From: Lineus longissimus | Lineage: Eukaryota; Nemertea; Pilidiophora; Heteronemertea; Lineidae | Length of the DNA: 64,000 nt | Reading direction: 5' to 3' | NCBI RefSeq assembly: GCF_910592395.1 | Contig: NC_088325.1 | Coordinates: 7,223,501 to 7,287,500, forward strand | In this document: in pieces, positions 11,101 through 21,859 of the stretch | Layout: each line of letters begins with the position of its first letter | Position numbering within the stretch: position 1 is the stretch's first letter | Notes under the pieces: model-generated | What the model was told of the DNA's origin: nothing | Seen by the model: only the letters and a program-made list of their open reading frames with translations | Database searches by the model: none | Made by a program: the position numbers and the translations under genes

Positions 11101-12880
11101 ACAAGACGGCTTATTTTAACAGCGTCTCCAGTTGTTAGGATGTTCCCATGCCCATGTAATTAGCTCTATCATCATGTCTCAGATCATTAGCTCAGAGACT
11201 GGATCATGTCAATCATATTGTCAGCCTTGGAAGCATCGTTTCAACTACGACATATTTCCAATAAGTAGTTTAAAGTCAGTTAAAGACGCACCTCACTGTT
11301 CTAGCCATAACTGACTCCCGGATAAGGTATTTTCCTCTACAGGTATGACATATGTATGTTGAGCTTAAGAACTGCGTCTTGAATGGAAATTTTTGAACAT
11401 ACAATTAATTTGTGACTAGTTCCGAACTCGAGAAATTGATATCTATCCATATAGAACCCATGACACGCGTGGAGATTATCCTGGAGAGTTTTCCCAGATC
11501 GGCAACTTTTGGGAACGGCGTTTAGCCCGAAGAAGGAAAATGTCCACATAACCAGCTTTGCGGAGACAAAGAACAGCTCCGAAGAACTAATGAATTGATC
11601 AACAGATCAGGCTGTCGAGCGAACGCCAAGAAGCGGAGACTATTTCCAATATTAACTTGGTGGTTTTGTTTTCCTAACACTCCAGGGCACTGCATTGGGA
11701 TAAATTGGGAATGTTGGTAATGTTATGATTGCCAGTAAAAGATGAATAGCTTACGTTGAGCAGCATTGCTAAAGAACCTAACATCAATCGAATCAAAGCT
11801 CTCGTTTTTATTTTATATTTAGAGGCAGGGGTGGGGGAGGGGGGGTATTCATGACTCCCTGCTCTGAATAATAATAACTCACGCGCGGAAGTAGAATTTT
11901 ACGAAGTTATACCATCAGTATACTTTTTTTTCGTCTTCTGCATTCTCAGTCATACGAGTTGTTATGCGGTGCACCCACGTTATGCACCAGAGTAACCAGC
12001 AGCTTCCGTCTTTGGCGTGCTATACTTGCCCATTGCTGGAGATTGGATCGGTGAGAGTCACAAGCAGATGGGCCAGCACACTGCACCTTTAAAGATCCCA
12101 TCTACCCCAATGTTCCTTCTTCCGCATTGGTTGCCTACAGAGGCTCAGGAAGCTAGTCTCCCCGAATACGTGATGCAAAGATAACACAGAGTTCAGTATG
12201 CGCGTGAGTTTTAGGAGTCAGTTCAGTATAGAGTTTTGCAGGCGATCATTAGATGCAAAGATATGCGCCAATACTGTCACTTTTTCACGTCAAATCGATA
12301 ACACTAACATCTCTCGGACATGTCGGAAGGACATTGAATCCGAATCGGTTATGATGTTTAGCACTCAGAGAGCAGTGAACAACTCTTGTCACGAACTTGG
12401 TCTTAAACAGTGACATGCTTTGATTGTGCCAGCGTATAACTGCCGCACTCATCACCGGCCATCGAGTGGCCATTCAAGTTCCTTAGCGCATCAGCTGGAT
12501 GTGACGGGGAGATATTAGGATGGACCATTCGGGTTCCATGAACTCCTCATCACTGGTGGATTTGAATGGGGTAGTTCCTCTAACTAGCCTCGACATCGAA
12601 CTGTCATAAGATGGGTAATTCTTCAAACATTTCCGTATTTGATCATTAAATTTATCGGTGCGATCCATGTTTTTACGCGTGTTGTTTGAACCCTCTCAGA
12701 TTACGGATGTCATGTTAATGACATTAGTGTACAGCTGGATAACTCCGTAAATTCATTTCTCCTCTGGTGATGGCGACACAAACTTTTCTCTCGAGATGTG
12801 CGCCTGTAACTTCACCAAATCTAACCAGCCGTGCGGAGCCGCGCTATTCTTGCCATTTCCAAGCTATCACAAGTGGTTAT
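8190..12880. other. 4.7 kb without a recognised gene
   Basis: Scattered short frames, none domain-bearing. A G-rich run lies at 11821-11850. I could not fix any repeat boundary. It may be intergenic or part of an intron of a gene whose exons lie outside the window. Confidence 0.4.
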
Positions 12881-12944
12881 TCAACTTCCACCGACAACGG
12901 CAGCTGTGTGCTTTAGGTCAGTCGTGAACATCTTTAGCTCAGTT

Positions 12945-13985
12945 CACTAGTGGGAGGCTTTTTCCCATTTATTAACGGTTTCGCTAACATTTTCTTGATT
13001 TATCCGCCATTACTCCGACATTGTCCGACTTTTCCCCGACTTTGTCCAAAAGGTCGGATTTCCATAAAACCTGTGAAAAAGACTAGTTCTTCCCAAAGTA
13101 GGCCATCAAAGATCAAATGCCATTATTAAATGGGGTTAATGAGGGGTGATACAAACACCCAGAGTGGCCCTAGGTGTGAATACTAATTACTTCCTCCCCT
13201 TTGGACCCTTTGCATGTCACAAATGAGTGCATCTGGCTTGGGCCACTCCATGTTAAGCAGGGGAGACTTTTATGAAAATAGGCCTATTTTGATAGCATAA
13301 AGAAAACAAAGCCTCCTATGAATTAAAGATATTTTTGATGTCCTGAACTGTGTAATTTACAAAATATTTTCAGTATCTATTTGCATGATACAGACCAATA
13401 CCTACATGCATGTATGTTGAATACCAAAAAAACAGTTGTTTACATTCTAAAAAATTCTTGAATTGTACACCATGCTCAAATCTATTTGCAAAATAGCTTT
13501 TATCAATAATTTCACTTCCAGCTCAGGAATAATGTCATTTCCTACATGATTTGATGACATAGACTGCATAATATTCAATTACCAAACATAATTTCTGGCC
13601 ATTAATTTGAAACTTTGAAATTAAATTGCAAAAAATAAGACATTTCTGTATTTCATCTAGTATTATATACAAAGTCTTCCCTGCTTAAAACTGTAGTGGC
13701 CCTAGCCAGATGCACTCGTGTGTGACATACAAATGGTCCAAAGGGGAGGAAGTCATTAATATTCACACCTAGGGTCACTCTGGGTGTTTGTATCACACCT
13801 CATTAACACCATTCAACAAAGGCATTTGATCGTTGATGGCCTACTTTGGGAAAACCTAGTTTTTTTCACAGGTTTCATGGAAATCCGACCTTTTGGACAA
13901 AGTCGGGGAAAAGTCGGACAATGTCTAAGAAATGTCGGATGAATCAGGAAAAAGTTAGCAAGTCGAAAAAAGCCCCCCACTAGTG
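12945..13985. mobile_element. Non-autonomous CACTA (EnSpm-like) transposon
   Basis: The element starts CACTAGTGGGAGGCTTTTT and ends in the inverted form AAAGCCCCCCACTAGTG. It is flanked by a 3-bp duplication GTT (12942-12944, 13986-13988). The inverted repeats are long: matching blocks such as GTCCAAAAGGTCGGATTTCC and GGCCATCAAAGATCAAATGCC recur inverted up to about 330 bp in from each end. The middle is AT-rich with no transposase. CACTA ends with a 3-bp duplication define the CACTA/EnSpm superfamily. Confidence 0.85.
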
Positions 13986-13989
13986 GTTG

Positions 13990-14652
13990 GTTCCTTCAAC
14001 AGCGCCAGCTGTGTGGTTTTAAGTCAGTTGTTAACATCCTTAGATCCTTAGGCACTGGAGCAGGAACACTTTTCATAAGTTGATATTCAATTCATTCTAA
14101 TGCAATGTGAAAACCTTCAGTTAAAAGATACATTTCTCTATTATGTTCGTTCTTCATGCCTATGTTACGATGAGACTATTATAATTATTCAGACAATGTC
14201 TTCTATGGTAACTGATAGCGATGATACAATTGCTAACATTCTCATAACCAGTACAATTGATTAGGCCGAGTCTCCCAGGGTTACACTCACATCGGTAAAT
14301 ACATGATATTGTCTTCAACCCTGGATAAAAAAACCATCAGCCTTGTACATTTAATCTAATGGCATGAGCTGTCATGAAATAATTGGGCCCAGGATACTAC
14401 AGCATCATTAATCTTTCGGAGAAAGGTTTCGGGTTTTCCTAGCGTATAACACAAACTGCGTGTTATATTGCAACGAAGCACGTGTGCATCTCGGTTTTGA
14501 CGGTGAGGTATAAACAGAAGTCGAATGATACTAAAGCGACATAAGGATGACACTCAACGTTGTTCACATACGTGTTGTTTTCATTTCGCGCATCCTTACT
14601 ATACCTTCCAACTGTCCTGTATGCAAGACCGATATACGCATTGTTCATTATA
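13990..14652. other. No gene seen
   Basis: The first ~60 bp resemble sequence left of the CACTA element (CAGCTGTGTG...TTAACATC against CAGCTGTGTG...TGAACATC), an older direct duplication. The rest holds nothing recognisable. Confidence 0.4.
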
Positions 14653-14760
14653 GGCTGTGCCAAACGCGCAAGGGATGTCCCTTACTTTTTGGATGACCTT
14701 GTTTGGCATATTTATTCAGTTTCTCACACCTATCTATCTATCTATCTATCTATCTGTCCC
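14653..14760 (+). repeat. Left arm of inverted repeat with (TATC)n
   Basis: GGCTGTGCCAAACGCGCAAG through to a TATC microsatellite. It matches 15381-15489 in inverted orientation over about 100 bp with few differences. Confidence 0.85.
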
Positions 14761-14869
14761 GCAGCTATGCGGCCATTGTGCAGTTGACTATATGACTCTG
14801 ACTATAACACTCTGCACAGACTATATGCACAGACTATATGCACAGACTATACGACTATGTGCAGTTGAC

Positions 14870-15305
14870 TATATGGCACCATGCCCGTCTATCCTCTGCG
14901 AGGCGGATCAGGTCTCCGTTCCTTTTTCCCGTCCATTCCTTAACATCGTCCATCCAAATCCTCTTTGGTCGGCCGAGTTTTCGATTGCCTTCTACTGTGC
15001 CCTGCAGGATGATGTTTGCTAGGGTTCCCTTGGCTCACATGGCGAAACCACCTTAGCTTCCTCTTCTTAGCCACAGTCAGCAGGCTGTCATGGCGTCCAA
15101 TGTGCTTCACGACCAGCTCTCTGATCTTTATGTTGGTGGTGTGGGACGTGTAGTGAATGTTGAGAATTCTGCGGTAACCGTTAAGCTCGAAAGCGTTGAT
15201 GCGTTTTTCTATCTCGGCGTTTATCGTCCATGATTCTGAGGCATACAGGAATATCGAGATCACCAGGAATCTCAGTAGGTGAAGTTTTGATGATGTTGTG
15301 GTCAC
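14870..15305 (-). pseudogene. Non-LTR retrotransposon RT C-terminus fragment
   Basis: Read on -, the frame gives LLRFLVISIFLYASESWTIN, then EKRINAFELNGYRRILN and LLTVAKKRKLRWFRHVS. After a frameshift it continues as ILQGTVEGNRKLGRPKRIW and DDVKEWTGK. This is the classic LYGCESWT...RRLL...KKRKLRWFGHVxR...GRPxxxW tail of non-LTR reverse transcriptases. The frame is broken, so it is a dead copy. It sits between the two inverted arms at 14653-14760 and 15381-15489. Confidence 0.85.
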
Positions 15306-15380
15306 GCAACATTTTCAGTAGGATCACATCACTTTCAGTAGGATCTTGCTTGGGTGGCTGATCTAGCTGATGGTTCTGTA

Positions 15381-15489
15381 GTTGTTGCACAGATAGATAG
15401 ATAGATAGATAGGTATGAGAAATTGAATAAGTATGTCAAACAAGGTCATCCAAAAAGTAAGGGACATCCCTTGCGCGTTTGGCACAGCC
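15381..15489 (-). repeat. Right arm of inverted repeat with (GATA)n
   Basis: Inverted copy of 14653-14760, beginning in GATA units and ending GCGCGTTTGGCACAGCC. It separates two pieces of one RT reading region. Confidence 0.85.
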
Positions 15490-15760
15490 TTTTGGAGATG
15501 TTGCAGTCATGCCATATCCTCTTGAGTCTGGAGGGCAGCCGCAGCTTTGGCAATTTTCGTTTTCAATTCCTTGAGGGATGTACCATCCTCTGTTTGTGTC
15601 GAACCAAGGTAGACAAACTCTTTCACCTGTTCAGGGGGGTAGTCTCTTATGCACACATCGATCTGCTCACATCTGCTAGATGCCATGGTCTTTTTTTTTC
15701 AAGGCTTATTTCCATCCCGTATCTGCCACTTGTTCTGTCCACTTTCTAGGAGTGGTCAGT
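15490..15760 (-). pseudogene. Upstream piece of the same RT fragment
   Basis: On -, it reads VYLGSTQTEDGTSLKELKTK followed by IAKAAAALQTQEDMA. This is the segment that normally precedes the LYGCESWT block in this RT type (YLGSxxxxDGxxxxExxxRIxKA). The inverted arm at 15381-15489 and some further sequence lie between the two pieces, so the arm was inserted or rearranged into an older retroelement. Confidence 0.75.
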
Positions 15761-15769
15761 CTGGTCTTT

Positions 15770-17760
15770 AGTGGAACCATGCAAGAGATCAAGAGAAAAG
15801 ATTGCACAAATATCGAAATGTAAGCTTATTTTGATGAGAACTATTTTGGCCGATTCACTCTACCACTTGCGCGACCTTGTCACAATCGTCATGTGGTGAC
15901 GACGCGGATTGATTTTTCGTCGAATGGCATTAGAGGGACTATGTCCGTCCCCAGTAGCCCCTCTAATGTGACATGTAGCTACATTACTGAACACTACCTT
16001 CAGGACGGTCTATGTACGTTTTTGATAGAAAATGCCTTTTGTCGCGTGAAATGAAATTTCGTCTAAAAAGTTTTTTATGCCTTTTGTTTGATACGAATTA
16101 TGTTAACCCGCATAGTAACGTATGAGCCCCAAAACTGGAGAAAAATCTCACTAAACTTTCAAACTTTCATAATTTTTTTTATCGAATGATACATAGGCTC
16201 CACTAGTACATAATAACAATCATTTCACGTAATGGTAAAACAGACAACTCACACGAAAATTTGACAGTTAGCATTTTTTGCGTCGGATAGAACATAGTAC
16301 TTATCAGTTCATTCCGAGGCAAAAATCATGCCACGACAAATTCCCGTCGTGGATGAAATAAAATCGTTAAGAATCAGCCTCAGTGGCCACTGTGCGACGG
16401 TGTAGTTTTGTTACTCACCTCCAGCTTCCCAAGCCCCAAATACGCCTCTTACATCTTGATATAACTTCAGTGCTATTATTAAGTATGCATATCGACGGCT
16501 CTGTGACAGGCTACCTGAGCTATTGACCGGCCAATCATACTGAGAGTTGTTAGTTTTCCTACAAATTAGCCACAGATCGAAACCTTTGACTTGTAATCCC
16601 ACATGCGATATGGATCGATAGGGCACGGGAAATCAGGCACGGGGAGATGTGGGTGAGCGGGCAGAGTGCTGCTGAGGGAAAGATCGACCAGCAGATGGAA
16701 CAAGACTGGGCTATATGCTAGTGTAAAGGCAGCTAGGTGTGACAGTACGTATGCCAGTGAATTCTCAGTTCACAATTTACGCTCGTATTACGTATCCGTA
16801 TCGTTCATACGTATGGTGTTTTCACATCTCGCACAATCCCGATGCGCGACATGCGATAGGGAAGGTGATAACCATGTACCAAGTAAACGATACTTGATTC
16901 AGGAGTAACACTTATATGATTTTCGCTGGGAAATTTGTCAATCGATCAATTCAAATGTTAAGCGACCGACAGTTTAAGTAAATTGACCAAATTTCTAACA
17001 AAGTCGAACAACTGACTTTGTCATCAGGTTGTTGGGCACTTGACGAAGCGGCCGGATTGATCAAGCTAGTCACATCACCAATTGGCTTGGAAGTCAATGG
17101 GTTGCTTATAGATAAATCATTTGTTGCAAGTGGTCATTGTGCACAAGTTGAAGGGCGTGACTGCTGGCCAATTTCCTTCTCACCATCTTTACCTTTCGCT
17201 ATTTCATGGAGGTCAACAGTCAGCGCAATCGTTCTGTAGGAGTTCGTAATAACCCCATCACGAAAACAAAATTACACCACAATGCCAAGTGTCAATGTTT
17301 ATACCTTCAATGTTGGATGTGTGCCATCACTGGACTGCAAATCTAACACAAGCAGCATAGATTGGGTCTCGAGTTTGCAATATTTACTTGCTTGTTGAAT
17401 AAAACGTTTTTTGTTGGTAATATTCGATCACTTCAGAATCGATTCGAAGATGCGAGTGTTGCACAAGCATGAACGATTCAGGGCGGAGGCGAGGTCATTA
17501 TCAACTGACTGTGCTTCTACTCCAATCTTTTTAACCCAAGGGTCATTGCGCGCTCCTATGGTCGCTTGCACTACCCCTGGTCACATGTTGAACATAAACA
17601 TATTGGATAGGTCAACGAATAACCTTTGACATGCAAATAAGATGTAGATAATGTTTTGACACATTGCATATTCATGGCATATTGAATCGGCGAGAAGAGT
17701 GACTTATCAGTCTACAAAACCATTTTTTTTATTGCGATCACAAATCAATTGACGGCATAA
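15770..17760. other. No gene seen
   Basis: Short frames only. No domain, RNA gene or bounded repeat recognised. Confidence 0.4.
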
Positions 17761-17762
17761 TA

Positions 17763-17866
17763 GAACTTTTAAGTTCTATTATGAGCTTATATTATTATTA
17801 TCCGTGCTATTAAAATAGCACGGATAATAGTATTATTATTATCCGTGCTATTAAAATAGCACGGAT
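17763..17866. repeat. Cluster of short perfect hairpins
   Basis: AGAACTTTTAAGTTCT is a perfect palindrome. It is followed by two tandem copies of the hairpin ATCCGTGCTATT-AA-AATAGCACGGAT (17800-17825 and 17841-17866), separated by TATTATTATT-type spacer. Confidence 0.85.
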
Positions 17867-17869
17867 ATT

Positions 17870-19250
17870 AATAATATAATCTCATGCTGATATAAAAAGT
17901 AATTGCCTCGACAAGAAAATTGCGTATTTTAGTCTGGCAAAAAAGACCGAGGAAGCACGTATTACAACCGTTATCGCGAGCAAAAGGAGTCGCCACTGTG
18001 AAAATATTATTTCAAAAATCCCCACAGATGATTTATTTTTATATTTTATTCTAAGGCCTCTTTATCTGTATACTCTAATTGCTCAATTTCACAATGATTT
18101 GGTCGGCTACAAACGTTTTGGTCATGTTGAAATAGTGCTGACACGTAGTGCCCGAATAGACGGGTCATAGGTCAAACATGCTACGTCACCCCCAGATTCT
18201 GGCGGTGACGCGATAAACGACATAAGCGAGAGAATCCAGGGTCTATGGTGCAGCCATTTTGAATGCTAATCAAGTAAACCCCGGATGTAGATGTTGGTTC
18301 TACTCTATGACTTGACCAATCACAACTTTGCCTCCATTTTACGTCTCGTCGTTTCAGCCCAAAAATAGAAAGCTTTTGAGAGATAATCTACTTGTGCCAT
18401 ATCCCCGTTACATAGTAGGCCGCTAAATTGAATTGCCATAGAATTTCAGCAGCGAGTTGATGAGATTTGCATGCGTAATATCTCCTTAGCAGTTGGAGCA
18501 GAGATACTTAGTCTACTTTTGGTTATTGGAGGAGATATGCAAGCACTCTTCCTGACGATGAAGAAGTTTGACAGATCATAATTGAAGAAGTGGGATGCAA
18601 AACGCATCCATAAAGCATGCAATAACATAAATATGACTAAATATGAATTGGGACAATTTCGAGCCAATCATTCACGATCTAATAAGCAACTTTTTTATCG
18701 CTTTCTTCTAAAAAAAGGCACCACGATGTTTATATTCGAAGTTATATTGGCTAGAAAATAACATTCGTTCTTTTTCCGGTTTGCATTTGCATGTTAGCCA
18801 GTTCTTAGGGTTGATCGAGACTTCCGTTGATAACAGTAACCTCTTCTTTGAAGATTGGAACAAACAGGAAACCCTCTTAATTATGTTTATGGTGTCTCCC
18901 TGTTAGCAACATTTCTTGATGACCTTCGAATTCCTCCCCACTTGTATTGTACAAACATGCAAGACAAGTAGCAGCGTATGTTGATCTGTTTAAAGCGCTC
19001 TCAGGGCTGATCTTTACATCCAGGCTTATGAAGCCCGACCTGGCTGAAAGAAACGTTCCAACCCTGTCACTTGATAAGCAAGCCCCGAGGGGACGGTAAC
19101 ATAGCCTCTAGTGAGTCGAGCAATCTTTAATGACTAGTTACGTTACCAACACTTATAAACACATCTTGCTATGAAATTGCTCTCCGGGGTGAAGTAAACA
19201 TTGGCAGTAGCGTTGCGAGACCATTCACTGCAAGTGGTTTCGCTTTTACT
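17870..19250. other. No gene seen
   Basis: No domain-bearing frame. 18170-18330 contains TGACG/CGTCA-rich sequence like that near several transposon ends here, but I could not find paired ends. Confidence 0.35.
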
Positions 19251-19257
19251 GAGATTG

Positions 19258-19443
19258 AACTGGAACATGCAGTATACAGTAATAACCTCGGGACTGACAA
19301 GTGCTGTCCTTTATAGAGAGGTATCGTGATTAGATAGGTCAAATTGAATGGAAACAACCAATTTAGGACCAAAACTAGTGTCCTAGACAGAGAGGTTGTC
19401 CCTAATTGAGAGGTGTCCCCTAAGGGAGGTTCCACTGTATTGC
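19258..19443 (-). repeat. Interspersed repeat with CAGTGGAACCTCC end
   Basis: On -, the repeat begins TACAGTGGAACCTCCCTTAG and holds degenerate internal units of the form GGACA-CCTCTC. I recall CAGTGGAACC...GGACACCTCT repeats as widespread in marine invertebrates. Only one end is clear, so the left limit is approximate. Confidence 0.5.
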
Positions 19444-20225
19444 TAAAGCGGAGAAATCACGAATGAAGGTTTAAATTTGAAAAAAAAGCGATAAAAAGAA
19501 TAAGACGACAATATTGCCCCCAACTACCAAGGCAGGAAAACGAAATCAGAGATCAGCTTCCAAAGCAATATCTTGCACAAGAATGCAATCAGTCGATCTC
19601 ATCGGTATTGTTTTTATGGACAGGAGGTAGCTGCGGGTAAAATAGTCAAGTGTTATTCGGGCGACCATGCATAATGGCTGGTCGGTTATAAGTGGCCGCG
19701 GTCATGACATTCCCTATAAAAAATCATGTACAGCCATGGATAAAATGATTTTGTGATTTTACATTTCGTGTCTGTGTGTTATTGCGGAAACATCAGATTT
19801 CGACCACCAGGTGATAGTCAGTCATTCCTGTGATCCCGGGTCTGTTAAATATCGTTGTAAATTGGTATGCAATGAGAATGAGCAGCACCTTCTACTCAGT
19901 AACTGTTTTTCGAGTTGTCATCTGAATATCGGAAGTTGAAAAAAAAAATCCTGCCGTGTACATCTGTAAATCGTTGACAAAAATATACCACAACTGCCTG
20001 TGATTCGATGCACGTCTCTCAGGTACATTGTTACACTTTGCCTCTGTTTCCCGCTACACATCAATTTAGCATCCTGTCATCAAGATATTTTAAAGAAATC
20101 TATTTTCACACAGTGATCGAATATTTACCAAATTTCGGCCAATAATATTGAGTTTAGATTTCAACTGGTAATGGCGATGTAGGTCAATTATGCATGTCGC
20201 TATTGGACCTAAGCATTGCAATAAA
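19444..20225. other. No gene seen
   Basis: Nothing recognisable beyond short open frames. Confidence 0.4.
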
Positions 20226-20355
20226 AGGGAGTTTTCGCAAAGCCCACGAAACGCCAACGCGAGCGCCTATTTCATTGTAAGACCCGCCTATCACGATTTT
20301 GCACAATGGGATAAGCGTTCGCGTTGGCCTTGCGGGGGCTTTGCGAAAACTCCCT
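20226..20355. mobile_element. 130-bp foldback MITE (hairpin family of 183 and 4099)
   Basis: AGGGAGTTTTCGCAAAGCCC at the left pairs with GGGCTTTGCGAAAACTCCCT at the right. The arms continue inward through AACGCGA(G/A)CGC(C/T)TAT. It stands here without the 183-bp flank that accompanies the other two copies. Confidence 0.85.
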
Positions 20356-20409
20356 ATCCAACGAACGAACGTGGACATTTACTTCTGTCATTAGAAGGCT
20401 TCACAACCC

Positions 20410-20736
20410 TAAGGCACCTATTCCATAGAGCTATACCCTATACTATACTATACGCGAACAATAGTTTCATGGTCATGCACCCTTTGTGAAGCCATTGTTC
20501 GCGTATAGTGTAGTATAGAGTATAGCTCTATGGAGAAGGTGCCTTAGGCACCTATTCCATAGAGCTATACCCTATACTATACTATACGCGAACAATAGTT
20601 TCATGGTCTATTCCATAGAGGTATACGGTGTACTACACTATACGCGAACAATGGCTTCACAAAGGGTGCATGACCATGAAACTATTGTTCGCGTATAGTA
20701 TAGTATAGGGTATAGCTCTATGGAATAGGTGCCTTA
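20410..20736. repeat. Compound palindrome with perfect 106-bp arms
   Basis: 20410-20515 and 20631-20736 are exact inverted copies over 106 bp. Each arm contains most of a shorter foldback MITE (AAGGCACCTATTCCATAGAG...CTCTATGGAGAAGGTGCCTT, ~135 bp, 20411-20545). The 115-bp spacer contains another partial copy of the MITE. The sequence is rich in CTATACTATA-type motifs and non-coding. Confidence 0.95.
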
Positions 20737-20739
20737 CGA

Positions 20740-21676
20740 ACGACCAATTTGAAATCTACATGTAGCTGTGGTGTCATCAAGTCTTGCGCTAGTTCCTTTA
20801 CGCGACAACCGTATGCCATCGTTTATACTTTTAGGTGCGATAAGGAAACTTTCTAAAGTATCGACGATAAAGAGATTTTATACTTCGCCGTTCGTAGCTC
20901 TTCGTTAGCCTTACGAACATTGCCGAATAACGCAATAAGTCCAACTTAACGTGGATGGTAATGAAATCTCGCAGCTTGCAAATGTGCTAGATTCGCTCCG
21001 GCATTTCTTCATTCTTGTTTACTTTTACATTCAAAATACAATGCCGAACTGTGTGTGATCAGTCATTTCAGAAGGGAAAAATATCATCACGAATATATGT
21101 ACAATTGATATAGGAAACATATTCCACAGTCAAGAAGAGCTATAGTTACGAGTAATTTGGTTATTCGTATATTTACATACCTTTTTCTCTTTTCGCTAAC
21201 TTTGCGAACTCAGCTAACATGTATCACACCGGAGCTATAAAATTACCATGTTTGCTGACACAGAGTCAATACGGTGTTCTAGTTCCCAGATATGACATTG
21301 AATCGTTGCCACTCATGGTATTACTGCGTTGCAACACTTATTCTGATGACTCGAGATTAAATTAAGTAGACGGTGTCGTATTGGAGAGTAATCAAAATGC
21401 TGGCAAGTTTTCGTTAGCCGTTCAACCACTTATGGAAATATGAGTAGGCTTCTCTATTTACACAGTAGCTTGGCCGACTCTGAGCAAAAGATTAAATTAT
21501 CGTATTTGCCGAACGTGTGTATCAAATGAGCAAAGATTTACTGATTCAGTTTGTAACTTACGGTAAGCATTTCTTGTCATAATCTGGATGGTGTGACATT
21601 TATTCATGGTCAATTACATTAACAATTTAAGAATGTTTACAACTACGATCATTATTCTGCACCAATAAACAACTTG
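20740..21676. other. No gene seen
   Basis: Unique-looking AT-rich sequence with no recognised feature. Confidence 0.4.
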
Positions 21677-21856
21677 CCGGTGTAATGTTTTTGAGTGTTT
21701 CTGTTTTTGAGTGTTTCCCCTCATTGTTTGGGAACGCTCAAAAATAGATTGACAAGTTTTTCTGTGTATCCCCCCTATTGAAAAGTCGTGGTCTCTCTAG
21801 CTGCCTATTGTTTGGAAACACTGACACATGGGGAACAACCACAGATGTTACACCGG
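21677..21856 (+). mobile_element. 180-bp MITE, CCGGTGTAA ends, copy A
   Basis: Starts CCGGTGTAATGTTTTTGAG and ends GATGTTACACCGG. The interior has tandem GAGTGTTTCTGTTTTT-type repeats and CTAGCTGCCTATTGTTTGG. An inverted, near-identical copy of exactly the same length is at 47470-47649. Confidence 0.9.
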
Positions 21857-21859
21857 TCA

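Noticed and set aside
19169-19435. 88-codon frame on -
   Set aside because: It lies over an interspersed repeat with internal GGACA-CCTCTC iterations and has no domain.
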